Shown piece after piece: positions 1 to 7,900 of a stretch of 64,000 bases of DNA. The notes below the pieces were generated by a model. It was not told where the DNA came from. It ran no database searches and worked only from the letters and a program-made list of their open reading frames with translations. The translations under genes were made by a program, and so were the position numbers. The DNA comes from CBDEUK01 sp965250225 (GTDB taxonomy: Bacteria; Pseudomonadota; Gammaproteobacteria; Eutrophobiales; Eutrophobiaceae), in assembly GCA_965250225.1 (NCBI GenBank), contig CBDFNQ010000038.1, positions 1-64,000 on the forward strand, in the 5' to 3' direction. Each line of letters starts with the position of its first letter. Position 1 is the stretch's first letter.

Positions 1-247
1 CATCCGCCCCCTCAGTTATCAAAGTCCGAAGCTTCTTTAGCCGACCTTCTTTGGCAACGACATATATCTCAGGCGGCGTAGAATTTTTCTCTTCCTTGGC
101 AACTTCTGTTGTGGCCTCAGCTTGCCCCCCAGCCGCAGCTTTCTCAGCGTCGGCATCTTGTGCAAAAGACATATTCGGTAACAGTACGAATCCAATCATC
201 AAAGAGATGCTTCTGAGGGACGAAATAGTATGGAGAAATTGCTTCAT
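1..247 (-). CDS. Secreted ankyrin-repeat-like protein, N-terminal part (cut by window edge)
   Basis: Reading the minus strand from the ATG at 247 gives a signal peptide (basic start, hydrophobic stretch, then a probable cleavage site at SFAQ/D) followed by a low-complexity Ala/Glu/Lys linker. The last visible residues, AKEGRLKKLRTLITEGAD, have the spacing of the first helix pair of an ankyrin repeat. The frame is open to the edge of the window. The function is unknown; periplasmic ankyrin proteins usually mediate protein contacts. No strong Shine-Dalgarno sequence precedes the ATG. The open frame on the opposite strand here looks like a shadow, because only the minus frame has a signal peptide and a recognisable fold. 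Confidence 0.6.
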   Translation of the reverse strand, partial: MKQFLHTISSLRSISLMIGFVLLPNMSFAQDADAEKAAAGGQAEATTEVAKEEKNSTPPEIYVVAKEGRLKKLRTLITEGAD

Positions 248-355
248 ACGATGGCTAGCGGCTAAAAGGATTAAATATTCAGTGATTTCATCAACAAAAC
301 ACCTTTTCCTGCTTATGGCATACTACGAAGAATTGTACAAAACTAGATAGAAACG

Positions 356-886
356 ATGACCGAAGAGCACGAGCATAAATCGACTGGAAAATGGATGATC
401 ATCCTGGGTTGGATCCTCTTCCTGGCAATGTTGACTCCCTTATTCAGAAATCTCCTCGAACAACAAAACAACCCGAACCAGACACCACTCACGGAAGAAA
501 ACTCTGAAACTCACACTGTAACGCTACAACAAAACCGTTTTGGCCATTATGTGGCCACTGGATCGATCAATGCCCAACCCGTTACCTTAATGCTGGATAC
601 CGGCGCAACCTCTGTCAGCATACCGGAACAACTGGCTGATCAATTACAGCTCAGACGAGGTTACGCCAGCCAGGTCAGTACGGCCAATGGCACGATTACA
701 GTGTATTCAACCATCCTGGAACAAGTTGAGTTAGGAAATATCGTACTGCATAAGGTGCGTGCACATATTAACCCTCATATGGATGGCGATGAGATCCTGC
801 TGGGCATGAGCTTTCTCAAACAACTGGAATTTTCTCAACAAGGCGATAAGCTGACTATTATCCAACGCTATTTTAAAAATCAATAA
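356..886 (+). CDS. Membrane-anchored retropepsin-like aspartic protease (clan AA, TIGR02281 type)
   Basis: The 176-residue protein has a cytoplasmic N-terminus, one transmembrane helix (about residues 12-32), a polar linker and a single retropepsin-like domain. The active-site motif LMLDTGATSVSIP lies at 78-90, with catalytic Asp81-Thr82-Gly83, and a second conserved hydrophobic-Gly segment (LLGMSFL) lies near 150. Such proteins carry one catalytic Asp per chain and are expected to work as dimers. They are common in proteobacteria, and their substrates are mostly unknown. The topology places the protease domain in the periplasm. The stop lies 2 bases before the next start, so the gene is probably cotranscribed with the symporter and nadC. 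This is a normal bacterial family, not a retroelement remnant. Confidence 0.8.
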   Translation: MTEEHEHKSTGKWMIILGWILFLAMLTPLFRNLLEQQNNPNQTPLTEENSETHTVTLQQNRFGHYVATGSINAQPVTLMLDTGATSVSIPEQLADQLQLRRGYASQVSTANGTITVYSTILEQVELGNIVLHKVRAHINPHMDGDEILLGMSFLKQLEFSQQGDKLTIIQRYFKNQ

Positions 887-888
887 GC

Positions 889-2232
889 ATGACTGAAATA
901 GAAGCAGCCATCTCGAAATTAAGTGGTTATATCTGGGGCGAATACGTCCTTATCCCCTTGCTGGCTCTGGTCGGTGTCTATCTCACCATCGGCTTGAAGG
1001 CTATGCCCTGGCGCGAACTGCCAGCTGCCATAGCCTTGTTATGGCAGGGTCGCAAAGCTGAAAGTGGTCAAAAGGGTGACATTACGCCCTTTCAGGCCTT
1101 GATGACCGCACTATCAGCGACCATTGGTACTGGTAACATCGCTGGCGTTGCAACCGCAATTTACTTTGGAGGACCAGGCGCTATCTTCTGGATGTGGGTG
1201 ATCGCTCTCTTCGGTATGGCGACAAAATACGCCGAGGCAGTATTGGCCGTTAAATATCGTGAAGTAGACAACCTGGGCAATTTTGTTGGCGGGCCTATGT
1301 ACTATATTAAAAATGGGCTTGGGCAAAACTGGGCATGGCTGGGTGCTGCCTTTGCTCTGTTTGGCATGATCGCAGCCTTCGGCATTGGCAATATGGTGCA
1401 AGCCAACTCCGTTGCTGATGAATTAAATAGCACCTTTCAAATTCCACTCTGGTTAACAGGTTTTGTTCTGGCTGTGTTAGCGGCAACAGTTATTTTAGGT
1501 GGCGTAAAGCGCATAGCAATCGTCGCGGCAAGATTAGTACCCTTTATGGCCATTGCTTATATCAGCGGCGCCCTGATCATTATTATTATAAATCTTGATG
1601 CGGTACCTGCTGCCATTTCCATGATCGTTAATGATGCCTTTACCGGTACTGCAGCGGGTGGTGGTTTTCTTGGCGCCAGCATGTTGATGGCACTCCGTTG
1701 GGGTTTTGCCCGTGGTATTTTTTCCAATGAAGCAGGGCTTGGCAGTGCCGCGATTGCCCATGCCGCTGCAAAAACAAACGATCCTGTTCAACAAGGCAAG
1801 GTCGCCATGCTGGGCACCTTTATTGATACGATTGTTATTTGTTCAATGACCGCGCTCGTTATCATCATCACCGGAGCCTGGGACAGTGGCATTAAAGGCG
1901 CACCGATGTCCTCCCTTGCCTTTAATATTGGGCTGAACGGTTTCGGTGGTTATATCGTCACCTTTGGTCTGGTTGTCTTTGCCTTTACCACGATACTGGG
2001 TTGGAGTTATTACGGTGAACGCTGCGCTAGTTATTTATTCGGTACACGCATCATCCTGCCATATCGATTCTTCTGGATCGCGGCTATTTTTCTCGGTGCT
2101 ATACAGGAACTCTCTTTTGTCTGGAACCTGTCGGATCTACTCAATGGACTTATGGCCATACCAAACCTGATAGCCTTGTTATTGTTGAGCCCGGTTGTTT
2201 TCAAACTCAGTAAGAACAACTCTGGAATATAG
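889..2232 (+). CDS. AGCS-family sodium:alanine/glycine symporter
   Basis: The 447-residue integral membrane protein has about eleven hydrophobic segments. It shows hallmark stretches of the alanine-or-glycine:cation symporter family: GDITPFQALMTALSATIGTG near the N-terminus, GGPGAIFWMW and KYAEAVLAVKYRE around residues 93-123, and GFARGIFSNEAGLGSA around 275-290. It is predicted to import small neutral amino acids with Na+ across the inner membrane. The length matches the family. It sits between a membrane protease and nadC with gaps of only 2 bases on each side, which suggests one transcript. The exact substrate cannot be read from the sequence. Confidence 0.9.
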   Translation: MTEIEAAISKLSGYIWGEYVLIPLLALVGVYLTIGLKAMPWRELPAAIALLWQGRKAESGQKGDITPFQALMTALSATIGTGNIAGVATAIYFGGPGAIFWMWVIALFGMATKYAEAVLAVKYREVDNLGNFVGGPMYYIKNGLGQNWAWLGAAFALFGMIAAFGIGNMVQANSVADELNSTFQIPLWLTGFVLAVLAATVILGGVKRIAIVAARLVPFMAIAYISGALIIIIINLDAVPAAISMIVNDAFTGTAAGGGFLGASMLMALRWGFARGIFSNEAGLGSAAIAHAAAKTNDPVQQGKVAMLGTFIDTIVICSMTALVIIITGAWDSGIKGAPMSSLAFNIGLNGFGGYIVTFGLVVFAFTTILGWSYYGERCASYLFGTRIILPYRFFWIAAIFLGAIQELSFVWNLSDLLNGLMAIPNLIALLLLSPVVFKLSKNNSGI

Positions 2233-2234
2233 CT

Positions 2235-3068
2235 ATGCCTACTATTCCGGACGATATTAAGGCCGTAGTTACGATGGCATTGGATGAAGATATTGGCAGC
2301 GGCGATCTCACTGCTGAATTGATCCCCAACAACTCAAAAAGCTCTGCGAGAGTCATTTGCAGAGAAGAAGCAATCTTATGCGGCATTCCCTGGTTTGATG
2401 AAGTCTTCAATCAGCTGGATAAGAGTATAAAAATCGATTGGCATTTTGAAGATGGTCAGCAAATACTAAATAATGATTGTATCTGCGAATTCACTGGCTC
2501 TACTCGCTCTTTGTTAACCGGCGAACGCAGTGCGCTAAATTTTTTACAAATGCTCTCTGGCACAGCCACAACAACTCACGAATACACACGCTTAATTAAG
2601 AACTACGCCACAGAGATCCTGGATACACGAAAAACGATCCCTGGACTTAGAACAGCACAAAAATACGCGGTCGCCTGTGGTGGTGGTCGTAATCATCGCA
2701 TTGGATTGTTTGATGCCATACTCATTAAAGAAAATCATATTATGGCGGCAGGCAGTATTACTACTGCCATTCAACAAGCAAAAAACAAGAATGCTCAGGT
2801 TGAAGTAGAAGTTGAAAACCTTGACGAGCTCAATGAGGCAATATCCGCCAAAGCAGACATTGTTCTTATCGATAATTTTTCCATTGAGATGATGAAAGAA
2901 GCGGTAAACATAGCCCAGGGTCGAGTGAAGCTAGAAGCCTCAGGCGGTGTTGATCGATCAACACTGGTTGAAATAGCAAAGACTGGCGTTGATTATACTT
3001 CTATTGGTGGCCTAACCAAACACATTCGAGCTATCGATTTCTCTATGCGCTTCTCTAGTTGTCCATGA
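2235..3068 (+). CDS. nadC: Nicotinate-nucleotide pyrophosphorylase (carboxylating)
   Basis: The 277-residue protein is a full-length quinolinate phosphoribosyltransferase. It converts quinolinate and PRPP to nicotinate mononucleotide, CO2 and pyrophosphate in de novo NAD synthesis. Family motifs are plain: EDIGSGDLT near residue 18, TRKTIPGLR at 131-139, GGGRNHR at 149-155, KENH at 165-168 and the C-terminal EASGGVD and TSIGGLTK barrel motifs. It starts 2 bases after the symporter stop. The enzyme is cytosolic and acts as a dimer. No frameshift or missing catalytic residue was seen. Confidence 0.97.
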   Translation: MPTIPDDIKAVVTMALDEDIGSGDLTAELIPNNSKSSARVICREEAILCGIPWFDEVFNQLDKSIKIDWHFEDGQQILNNDCICEFTGSTRSLLTGERSALNFLQMLSGTATTTHEYTRLIKNYATEILDTRKTIPGLRTAQKYAVACGGGRNHRIGLFDAILIKENHIMAAGSITTAIQQAKNKNAQVEVEVENLDELNEAISAKADIVLIDNFSIEMMKEAVNIAQGRVKLEASGGVDRSTLVEIAKTGVDYTSIGGLTKHIRAIDFSMRFSSCP

Positions 3069-3084
3069 ATAACATACTTTTACC

Positions 3085-3168
3085 CGCCTACTGCGTTGAG
3101 TTGCGACTTCCGTTGCTCGTGTATTTGTACATACACTCCGCTACAGCTTCTCACTTGCCTTGTAGGCG
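3085..3168. repeat. 84-bp interrupted palindrome downstream of nadC
   Basis: The outer arms CGCCTAC and GTAGGCG (3085-3091 and 3162-3168) enclose an inner inverted repeat, GTGTAT TTGTAC ATACAC (3119-3136), flanked by CGT/CCG-rich segments. The whole element can fold into a long imperfect hairpin. It lies between the convergent genes nadC and fchA. There is no T-run directly after the arms, so it is not a classic intrinsic terminator. It may be an interspersed repeat of the genome that also blocks transcription from both sides. Confidence 0.55.
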
Positions 3169-3206
3169 AACAAAATTACATCATTCAGAAACAACCAGGT
3201 AATATT

Positions 3207-3830
3207 TTATAATCTTGATTTAACAATCGAATAAACCGATTCAAGCAATTCATCACTACCGGCCAATACAGTTTCAAGCTGCTTGGCACGATCATCTGCA
3301 AACTCCTTGTCTTTGATACCACCAATGTTGATGTAAACATTCAAGGCAGCACTTCTTAAGGCGCCATAGGCAGCCAATACAGAGACACCTGAATCACTGA
3401 TGACATTTTTGTTACCTTTTTCAGCAACTGGTTTACTGACTTCCATTACTTCACGAGCGAGTTTTGCACAGGCTAAAGGCACATCGGTAGCTTCTTTCAA
3501 AGCTGCCTGGATCTCTTCAGAACGAGCCGCTTTTTCATCATCGGTTTCTTTGGGCATGCCATACGAAGCCATGACACGATTAAAAACATCGACATCAGCT
3601 CCGATCATATCGGTCATGCGCCCACGCATGCCTTCAGTTTTTTGCAAAGTATCCTGCATTTCTGCATCAACGTCTGCGTAATTTTTCTTACCTACGGTCA
3701 GGTTACAAACCATGCTGGTTAAGGCAGCGCCCATAGCACCCATGATCGCTGCACCACCACCACCACCGGGTGTGGGTGCACTGCTGGCCAGTTCGTCAAG
3801 AAATTCGGAAACAGGTTTATCCTTAATCAT
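3207..3830 (-). CDS. fchA: Methenyltetrahydrofolate cyclohydrolase
   Basis: The protein of about 207 residues belongs to the formiminotransferase-cyclodeaminase fold family and strongly resembles FchA of serine-cycle methylotrophs. It interconverts 5,10-methenyl-H4F and 10-formyl-H4F. Recognisable segments are SSAPTPGGGGGAA near the N-terminus, MVCNLTVGKKNY, ATDVPLACAKLAREV and NVISDSGVSVLAAYGALRSA. The start at 3830 is chosen because it begins right at the conserved N-terminus (MIKDKPVSEFLDELASS) and has a purine-rich site (GAGAGAATAGAG) before it. A longer open frame to 3968 adds an unrelated leader. The gene is divergent from mtdA, which acts on the preceding step. Confidence 0.9.
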   Translation of the reverse strand: MIKDKPVSEFLDELASSAPTPGGGGGAAIMGAMGAALTSMVCNLTVGKKNYADVDAEMQDTLQKTEGMRGRMTDMIGADVDVFNRVMASYGMPKETDDEKAARSEEIQAALKEATDVPLACAKLAREVMEVSKPVAEKGNKNVISDSGVSVLAAYGALRSAALNVYINIGGIKDKEFADDRAKQLETVLAGSDELLESVYSIVKSRL

Positions 3831-4078
3831 CTCTATTCTCTCTAAATAATTATTTTTAATTTTTTGCAATACAGAAAAATTACAAATGCGAAAAGAATTA
3901 TACGGTAGATGGTGCTTTAGTAGAACTTGCTTGTTGTCGTCAGCCAGCTCATCGGTTAGTTTACGCATTCTGAAATGCTGTTTTTTGTGTTCAGAAGATT
4001 TAAGAAAAATAGAAGATCAGCGCGCTCTTCTATAAGATGTTGATGTTTATAATAAATATTTAAATCTGAGAGACTTTC

Positions 4079-4936
4079 ATGAAAAAATTATTATTCCAAC
4101 TGGACACGGATCCAAACCCTGCCGTTTTTGACACTGTCGTAGCCTACGATGGGGGAGCAGATCACGTTATTGGGCATCCAAGCGTTAGTCCGGAAAACGT
4201 TACATCATTAGTAGAAGGTGCTATTTTTACACGTGCACCAAAAGAAAAAAAATTAACAGCCCTGTTTATTGGTGGCAGTGATATAACAGCCGGCGAAAAA
4301 TTATTCAAAGCTGTTCAACAAAATTTCTTTGGAGATTTTAGAGTCTCAGTAATGCTTGATAGCAATGGCAGTAATACGACTGCTGCTGCTGGTGTTGCAA
4401 AAATGCTCACCAGTAAAGAAATTGCCGGTAAAAGAGCGGTTCTTTTAGCTGGTACGGGACCGGTAGGTCGTCGCGCAGCGGTCATGATGACGATGGAAGG
4501 TGCTCAAGTCACCCTGACCTCCCGATCGATGGAACGTGCTGAAACCGCCTGTAAAGAAATTAAAGACAGCTTTGGTGTCTATGTTCAACCCTCAGAAGGT
4601 GCCGATAACGATGCCAGAGGCAAGATCATAGAAGACGCACAAGTAGTGTTTGCCACTGGAGCTGCCGGTGTTGAATTGTTAAAACCAGAACATTGGAAAG
4701 ATAACCCCAATATCGAAATTATGGCAGATGCAAACGCGACTCCGCCGCTCGGGATCGGTGGCACTGAAATGATGGATCGCGGAGAAGTTCGCAACGGTAA
4801 GATCATCTGGGGTGCCATTGGCTTTGGCACACTGAAGCTGGCAGTTCACAGAGCGTGTATCAGTAAGCTATTCGAGCGCAATGATCAATTATTCGATGCA
4901 GAAGAAATATTTACTCTGGCCAAAGAAATGGCCTGA
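4079..4936 (+). CDS. mtdA: NADP-dependent methylene-H4F/methylene-H4MPT dehydrogenase
   Basis: The 285-residue protein matches MtdA closely: the start KKLLFQLDTDP, the segment AYDGGADHV, the folate-site stretch MLDSNGSNTTAAAGVAKM, the Rossmann motif LAGTGPVGRRAA near residue 123, and the end DAEEIFTLAKEMA. MtdA oxidises methylene-tetrahydrofolate (and methylene-H4MPT) with NADP+. Together with the divergent fchA it links formaldehyde/formate handling to the folate C1 pool. A TATAAT hexamer at 4048-4053 may be the -10 element, and the start is preceded by CTGAGAGACTTTC. MtdB was considered and rejected because the N-terminus and the folate-binding segment follow MtdA. No MtdA residue is visibly lost. 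Confidence 0.92.
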   Translation: MKKLLFQLDTDPNPAVFDTVVAYDGGADHVIGHPSVSPENVTSLVEGAIFTRAPKEKKLTALFIGGSDITAGEKLFKAVQQNFFGDFRVSVMLDSNGSNTTAAAGVAKMLTSKEIAGKRAVLLAGTGPVGRRAAVMMTMEGAQVTLTSRSMERAETACKEIKDSFGVYVQPSEGADNDARGKIIEDAQVVFATGAAGVELLKPEHWKDNPNIEIMADANATPPLGIGGTEMMDRGEVRNGKIIWGAIGFGTLKLAVHRACISKLFERNDQLFDAEEIFTLAKEMA

Positions 4937-4973
4937 TTTTTTGACCATTGCATAACAGTCTATACAAAAATTG

Positions 4974-4996
4974 CTAAATTATTATCAATAATTTAG
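4974..4996. other. AT-rich perfect hairpin between mtdA and the Sel1 gene
   Basis: The ten-base arms CTAAATTATT and AATAATTTAG enclose a 3-base loop (ATC). The element is too AT-rich and lacks a T-run, so it is a weak terminator candidate at best. It could be an operator for the downstream gene, whose start is 80 bases away. Confidence 0.35.
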
Positions 4997-5075
4997 TACA
5001 ATGCTAACCCATTCGGGGATATGTGCTTTATTTATTCAAATTCATATAAATTTTTGATTTTAAAGACAGACATAA

Positions 5076-6302
5076 ATGAAACCAGCCTTCATTAATATCA
5101 TCATGCGACTGTTAAAACAGTTCGCCCTGTTAATATTGCTCATTCCATTATCTATACACGCTGACGATCTAGATGATGGGCAAGCCGCCTACCTGGCCAA
5201 AGAATATGAAAAAGCTTTGAACTTGTTAAAGCCGCTGGCGGAAGGCGGAAATTCAGAAGCCCAGGTGACGGTTGGCATCATGTACGACTATGGTCATGGT
5301 GTCACTGCGAACCCTGAAGAAGCTTTCAAGTGGTACAAAATGGCTGCTGAACAAGGAATACCCGTTGTACAACACGACCTCGGTGTGAAATATTTTCAGG
5401 GCATCGGTACGGAACAAAATTATAAAGAAGCCGCAAAATGGTGGGAAATGTCTTCGAATGCCGGACTGGCAGACTCTCAATTTAACCTGGGCTTGTTGTA
5501 TTACCGTGGCCTAGGTCTTGAACAAAATTTTGATAAAGCTCGGCCCCTGTTTGAAAAAGCAGCAAACCAGGGGCATGGCCACGCCCAATATAGTCTTGCT
5601 GTCATGCATGCTTTTGGTCAGGGCGTTGATAAAGATTATAAGAAAGCACTAGACTGGTTTCGTAAGTCAGCGAACCAGGATATTGCTCAAGCCCAGTTCA
5701 ATCTTGGGGTTTTTTATGAAAATGGTTATGGCGTTACGGCCAATATAGATACAGCCAGGGAGTGGTATCAGAAAGCTTCTGATCAAAATCTGTCAGAAGC
5801 ACAGGAAAAGCTCAAGGAACTTCTTCTTGCAGAACAAAAGTCGAATCAACCCGTCGCAACTGAAACAGTAGCGGTCGCAGAGCCTGCAAGCATTGAGCCA
5901 AAACAATATCTAGAATCAAATGAATCGAGTTCTCTTAAACTCGATACAGGCATGGAGAAAGATACCAGTCCAGAACATCCTGTCAGTTTCCCAGGTGATA
6001 TTAAACGCGAAGATTGGGTGATGGCACAACAGACAAATATCTATACTGTGCAAATTAGCAGCAGCACCAGTGAAAAAGGTATTATCAAGTTTCTCAAGGA
6101 CAACAATCTTCAATCAAACTCAGCTTACATCAAAGTCTTTGTAAAAGGTGAAACACGTTATTCCGCCCTTTATGGTTCGTTTTCCACTTATACTGAGGCC
6201 GAACAAGCCATTAATTCTCTACCTGAACATATACAGGCGAGCGAACCCTGGGTGAGAAATTTTGGTAAGCTACAAAGATTACTAGAACAAAGCCAGGGTT
6301 AA
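5076..6302 (+). CDS. Secreted Sel1-like repeat protein with C-terminal SPOR domain
   Basis: The 408-residue protein begins with a signal peptide (hydrophobic core LLKQFALLILLIPL, cleavage after IHA). It is followed by about five Sel1-type TPR repeats (residues 30-245), with the recurring pattern A-x-x-G-x-x-x-A-Q-x-x-L-G-x-x-Y-x-x-G. After a disordered linker (about 250-315) comes a SPOR-like domain (about 320-400) with the VQISSS...YSALYGSFSTYTEA pattern. SPOR domains bind denuded septal peptidoglycan and Sel1 repeats bind proteins, so the protein is probably a periplasmic scaffold at the cell wall. Translation could also begin at the Met at 5103, which is closer to the signal peptide. The specific function is unknown. 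Confidence 0.8.
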   Translation: MKPAFINIIMRLLKQFALLILLIPLSIHADDLDDGQAAYLAKEYEKALNLLKPLAEGGNSEAQVTVGIMYDYGHGVTANPEEAFKWYKMAAEQGIPVVQHDLGVKYFQGIGTEQNYKEAAKWWEMSSNAGLADSQFNLGLLYYRGLGLEQNFDKARPLFEKAANQGHGHAQYSLAVMHAFGQGVDKDYKKALDWFRKSANQDIAQAQFNLGVFYENGYGVTANIDTAREWYQKASDQNLSEAQEKLKELLLAEQKSNQPVATETVAVAEPASIEPKQYLESNESSSLKLDTGMEKDTSPEHPVSFPGDIKREDWVMAQQTNIYTVQISSSTSEKGIIKFLKDNNLQSNSAYIKVFVKGETRYSALYGSFSTYTEAEQAINSLPEHIQASEPWVRNFGKLQRLLEQSQG

Positions 6303-6365
6303 TTTAATACTCGCGTTTCCAATAATAATAACTACGTCACATTCGTTTGACGTTCATCCAGGACT

Positions 6366-7097
6366 ATGAGCAAGTTTAATGAACTACTGAATGCCGGCGA
6401 AGAAGACATCATCCGATGTCTCTATCGATTTCGATTTTTCAAAGAACGCCCCGAGTTTCGAAAAATTGACTATATATCCAGTAGACTGGATATCAATACT
6501 GCTCAGTTAATCTGTTCACTCGGATTTAATACACATATTATTAATCTCCCTGAAGTGTTTCCGATCCTTGGCTATGAAAAATGTGATGAATTATTTGAGG
6601 AACGTAACAAATTTTATCTGAATGATGGTTATGTAAAACTCAATCTTGAAAATCTGTTGGCCATATATTCACGGATCAAATATGAGAATGAAATTCTGCT
6701 GAATATGCCTGAACTCATTCGGGGAAGGCTTGCCATGATTGAGCATAAAATTGAAACAACGGTAAGCTCCGTCATTATTGATAGATACAAGGCTGAGATG
6801 CATGCAATCTATTTTGAAAACATTGTCGATATCGATTTTGTTGAAGAACGTCTTAATTTGAAGGAAAGTGGCTATCGCGCCTTGCTAAATGAAGCTACGA
6901 TTATCGCCGAAAGTAAAATTATTCCGGCAGATGACATTTTTTTACGCAATACTATATTGCTTGAAGAAAAACGAAAAATGCTGGCACGGGGACTCATTTC
7001 TGATGAGCTCGTCCGTCAACGACTCATGGATGGTTCATTATCCTATGAGGAACAGGACATGCTAGAAGACCATGTAAAACGAAAAGAGCGGCGATGA
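6366..7097 (+). CDS. Uncharacterised protein, first of two tandem paralogues
   Basis: The 243-residue soluble protein is acidic and mostly helical by composition, with no signal peptide or membrane segment. It is not recognised as a known family. It aligns over most of its length with the product of the next gene: shared features are F-N/T-E-L-L at the start, D-I/L-N-x-x-Q-L-I-C-S/A-L-G-F-N near residue 45, E-V/I-x-x-I-L-G around 65, and a shared ending E-E/A-x-x-M-L-E-D. The middle and C-terminal parts are helical repeats rich in Glu, Arg and Leu. The two genes are 10 bases apart and must be cotranscribed. The function is unknown; a helical binding or adaptor role is only a guess. Confidence 0.75.
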   Translation: MSKFNELLNAGEEDIIRCLYRFRFFKERPEFRKIDYISSRLDINTAQLICSLGFNTHIINLPEVFPILGYEKCDELFEERNKFYLNDGYVKLNLENLLAIYSRIKYENEILLNMPELIRGRLAMIEHKIETTVSSVIIDRYKAEMHAIYFENIVDIDFVEERLNLKESGYRALLNEATIIAESKIIPADDIFLRNTILLEEKRKMLARGLISDELVRQRLMDGSLSYEEQDMLEDHVKRKERR

Positions 7098-7107
7098 TTA
7101 CCTAATC

Positions 7108-7818
7108 ATGAGTTTCACAGAACTATTAACAGCATCCGATACAGAACTGATTAAGCTTTTTTACAAGATTCAGTCAAATCCTAATGACGATTTTATCATT
7201 CGTATAAATAATATTGCCGCCCAAATTGACTTAAATCACACACAGTTGATTTGCGCGCTGGGGTTTAACAACAACATTCAAAGCTTGACAGAAATTCATT
7301 CAATTTTAGGCTTCCGTTCATACAAAATCCTGGCTTATCGAAGTGAAGAATTATTTTCTAACGACGTCTATTTTCAATTAGCAATTGATAATATTCTGGA
7401 CCTCTATTCTGCCAGACTAGAAGATGAAAAATTCCTTAAAACAATAAATAAGTTGTTATCAACCCGATTAGCTAATATTGAAAATACTATTACTGAAAAG
7501 CAAGATACTGGAGATATCATGAGTTATCGAATGGAGGTTCATGCGCTCTATGATTTAGGAATTGCCAACAAAGAATTTGCTGATGCGCGGATCAAACAGA
7601 ACATAGGAAAACATCGCATCAATAGTAGCGAGCTAAAAGCAATCATCGATGCTAATTTTTATCCTCCAAGTAATTTATTTTTTATGGACGCTATATCTCC
7701 AGAGGAAAAGAAAATACTGATCGAAGAAATGGGAATCGAACGTGAAATGATCATCAACCGTCTGCAAAATAATCATATTACAGAAGCAGAACGAAATATG
7801 CTTGAAGATTTTATCTAA
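7108..7818 (+). CDS. Uncharacterised protein, second of two tandem paralogues
   Basis: The 236-residue protein is a diverged duplicate of the preceding gene product. The conserved block includes LNHTQLICALGFNNNI and the following EIHSILGF. Identity is moderate, which suggests an old duplication and different partners or ligands. No catalytic motif, signal peptide or membrane helix was seen. The start at 7108 follows the upstream stop by 10 bases with only a weak ribosome binding site, so translational coupling is likely. A T-tailed hairpin at 7876-7900 ends the transcript. Confidence 0.75.
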   Translation: MSFTELLTASDTELIKLFYKIQSNPNDDFIIRINNIAAQIDLNHTQLICALGFNNNIQSLTEIHSILGFRSYKILAYRSEELFSNDVYFQLAIDNILDLYSARLEDEKFLKTINKLLSTRLANIENTITEKQDTGDIMSYRMEVHALYDLGIANKEFADARIKQNIGKHRINSSELKAIIDANFYPPSNLFFMDAISPEEKKILIEEMGIEREMIINRLQNNHITEAERNMLEDFI

Positions 7819-7857
7819 AAATTATTTTCGGATACGCATTAATCCAGATAAAAAAAA

Positions 7858-7875
7858 GAGCCACATATATGGCTC
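7858..7875 (-). terminator. Intrinsic terminator for the minus-strand sorting-signal gene
   Basis: The hairpin GAGCCA-CATATA-TGGCTC is preceded on the plus strand by a run of A residues, which is a T-run when read on the minus strand. It lies 26 bases beyond the stop of the minus-strand gene ending at 7901. Confidence 0.65.
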
Positions 7876-7900
7876 ATTGCTTCATGAAGCAATAGTTTTT
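7876..7900 (+). terminator. Intrinsic terminator for the tandem paralogue operon
   Basis: The hairpin ATTGCTTC/GAAGCAAT is followed by AGTTTTT. It abuts the opposing terminator at 7858-7875, so the two convergent transcripts each have their own stop. Confidence 0.65.

Noticed and set aside
356..886. Retroelement origin of the aspartic protease
   Set aside because: No reverse transcriptase or integrase is nearby, and single-domain membrane-anchored retropepsins are ordinary bacterial proteins.
4079..4936. Assignment as MtdB
   Set aside because: The N-terminus (KKLLFQLDTDP) and the MLDSNGSNTTAAAG segment are those of MtdA.
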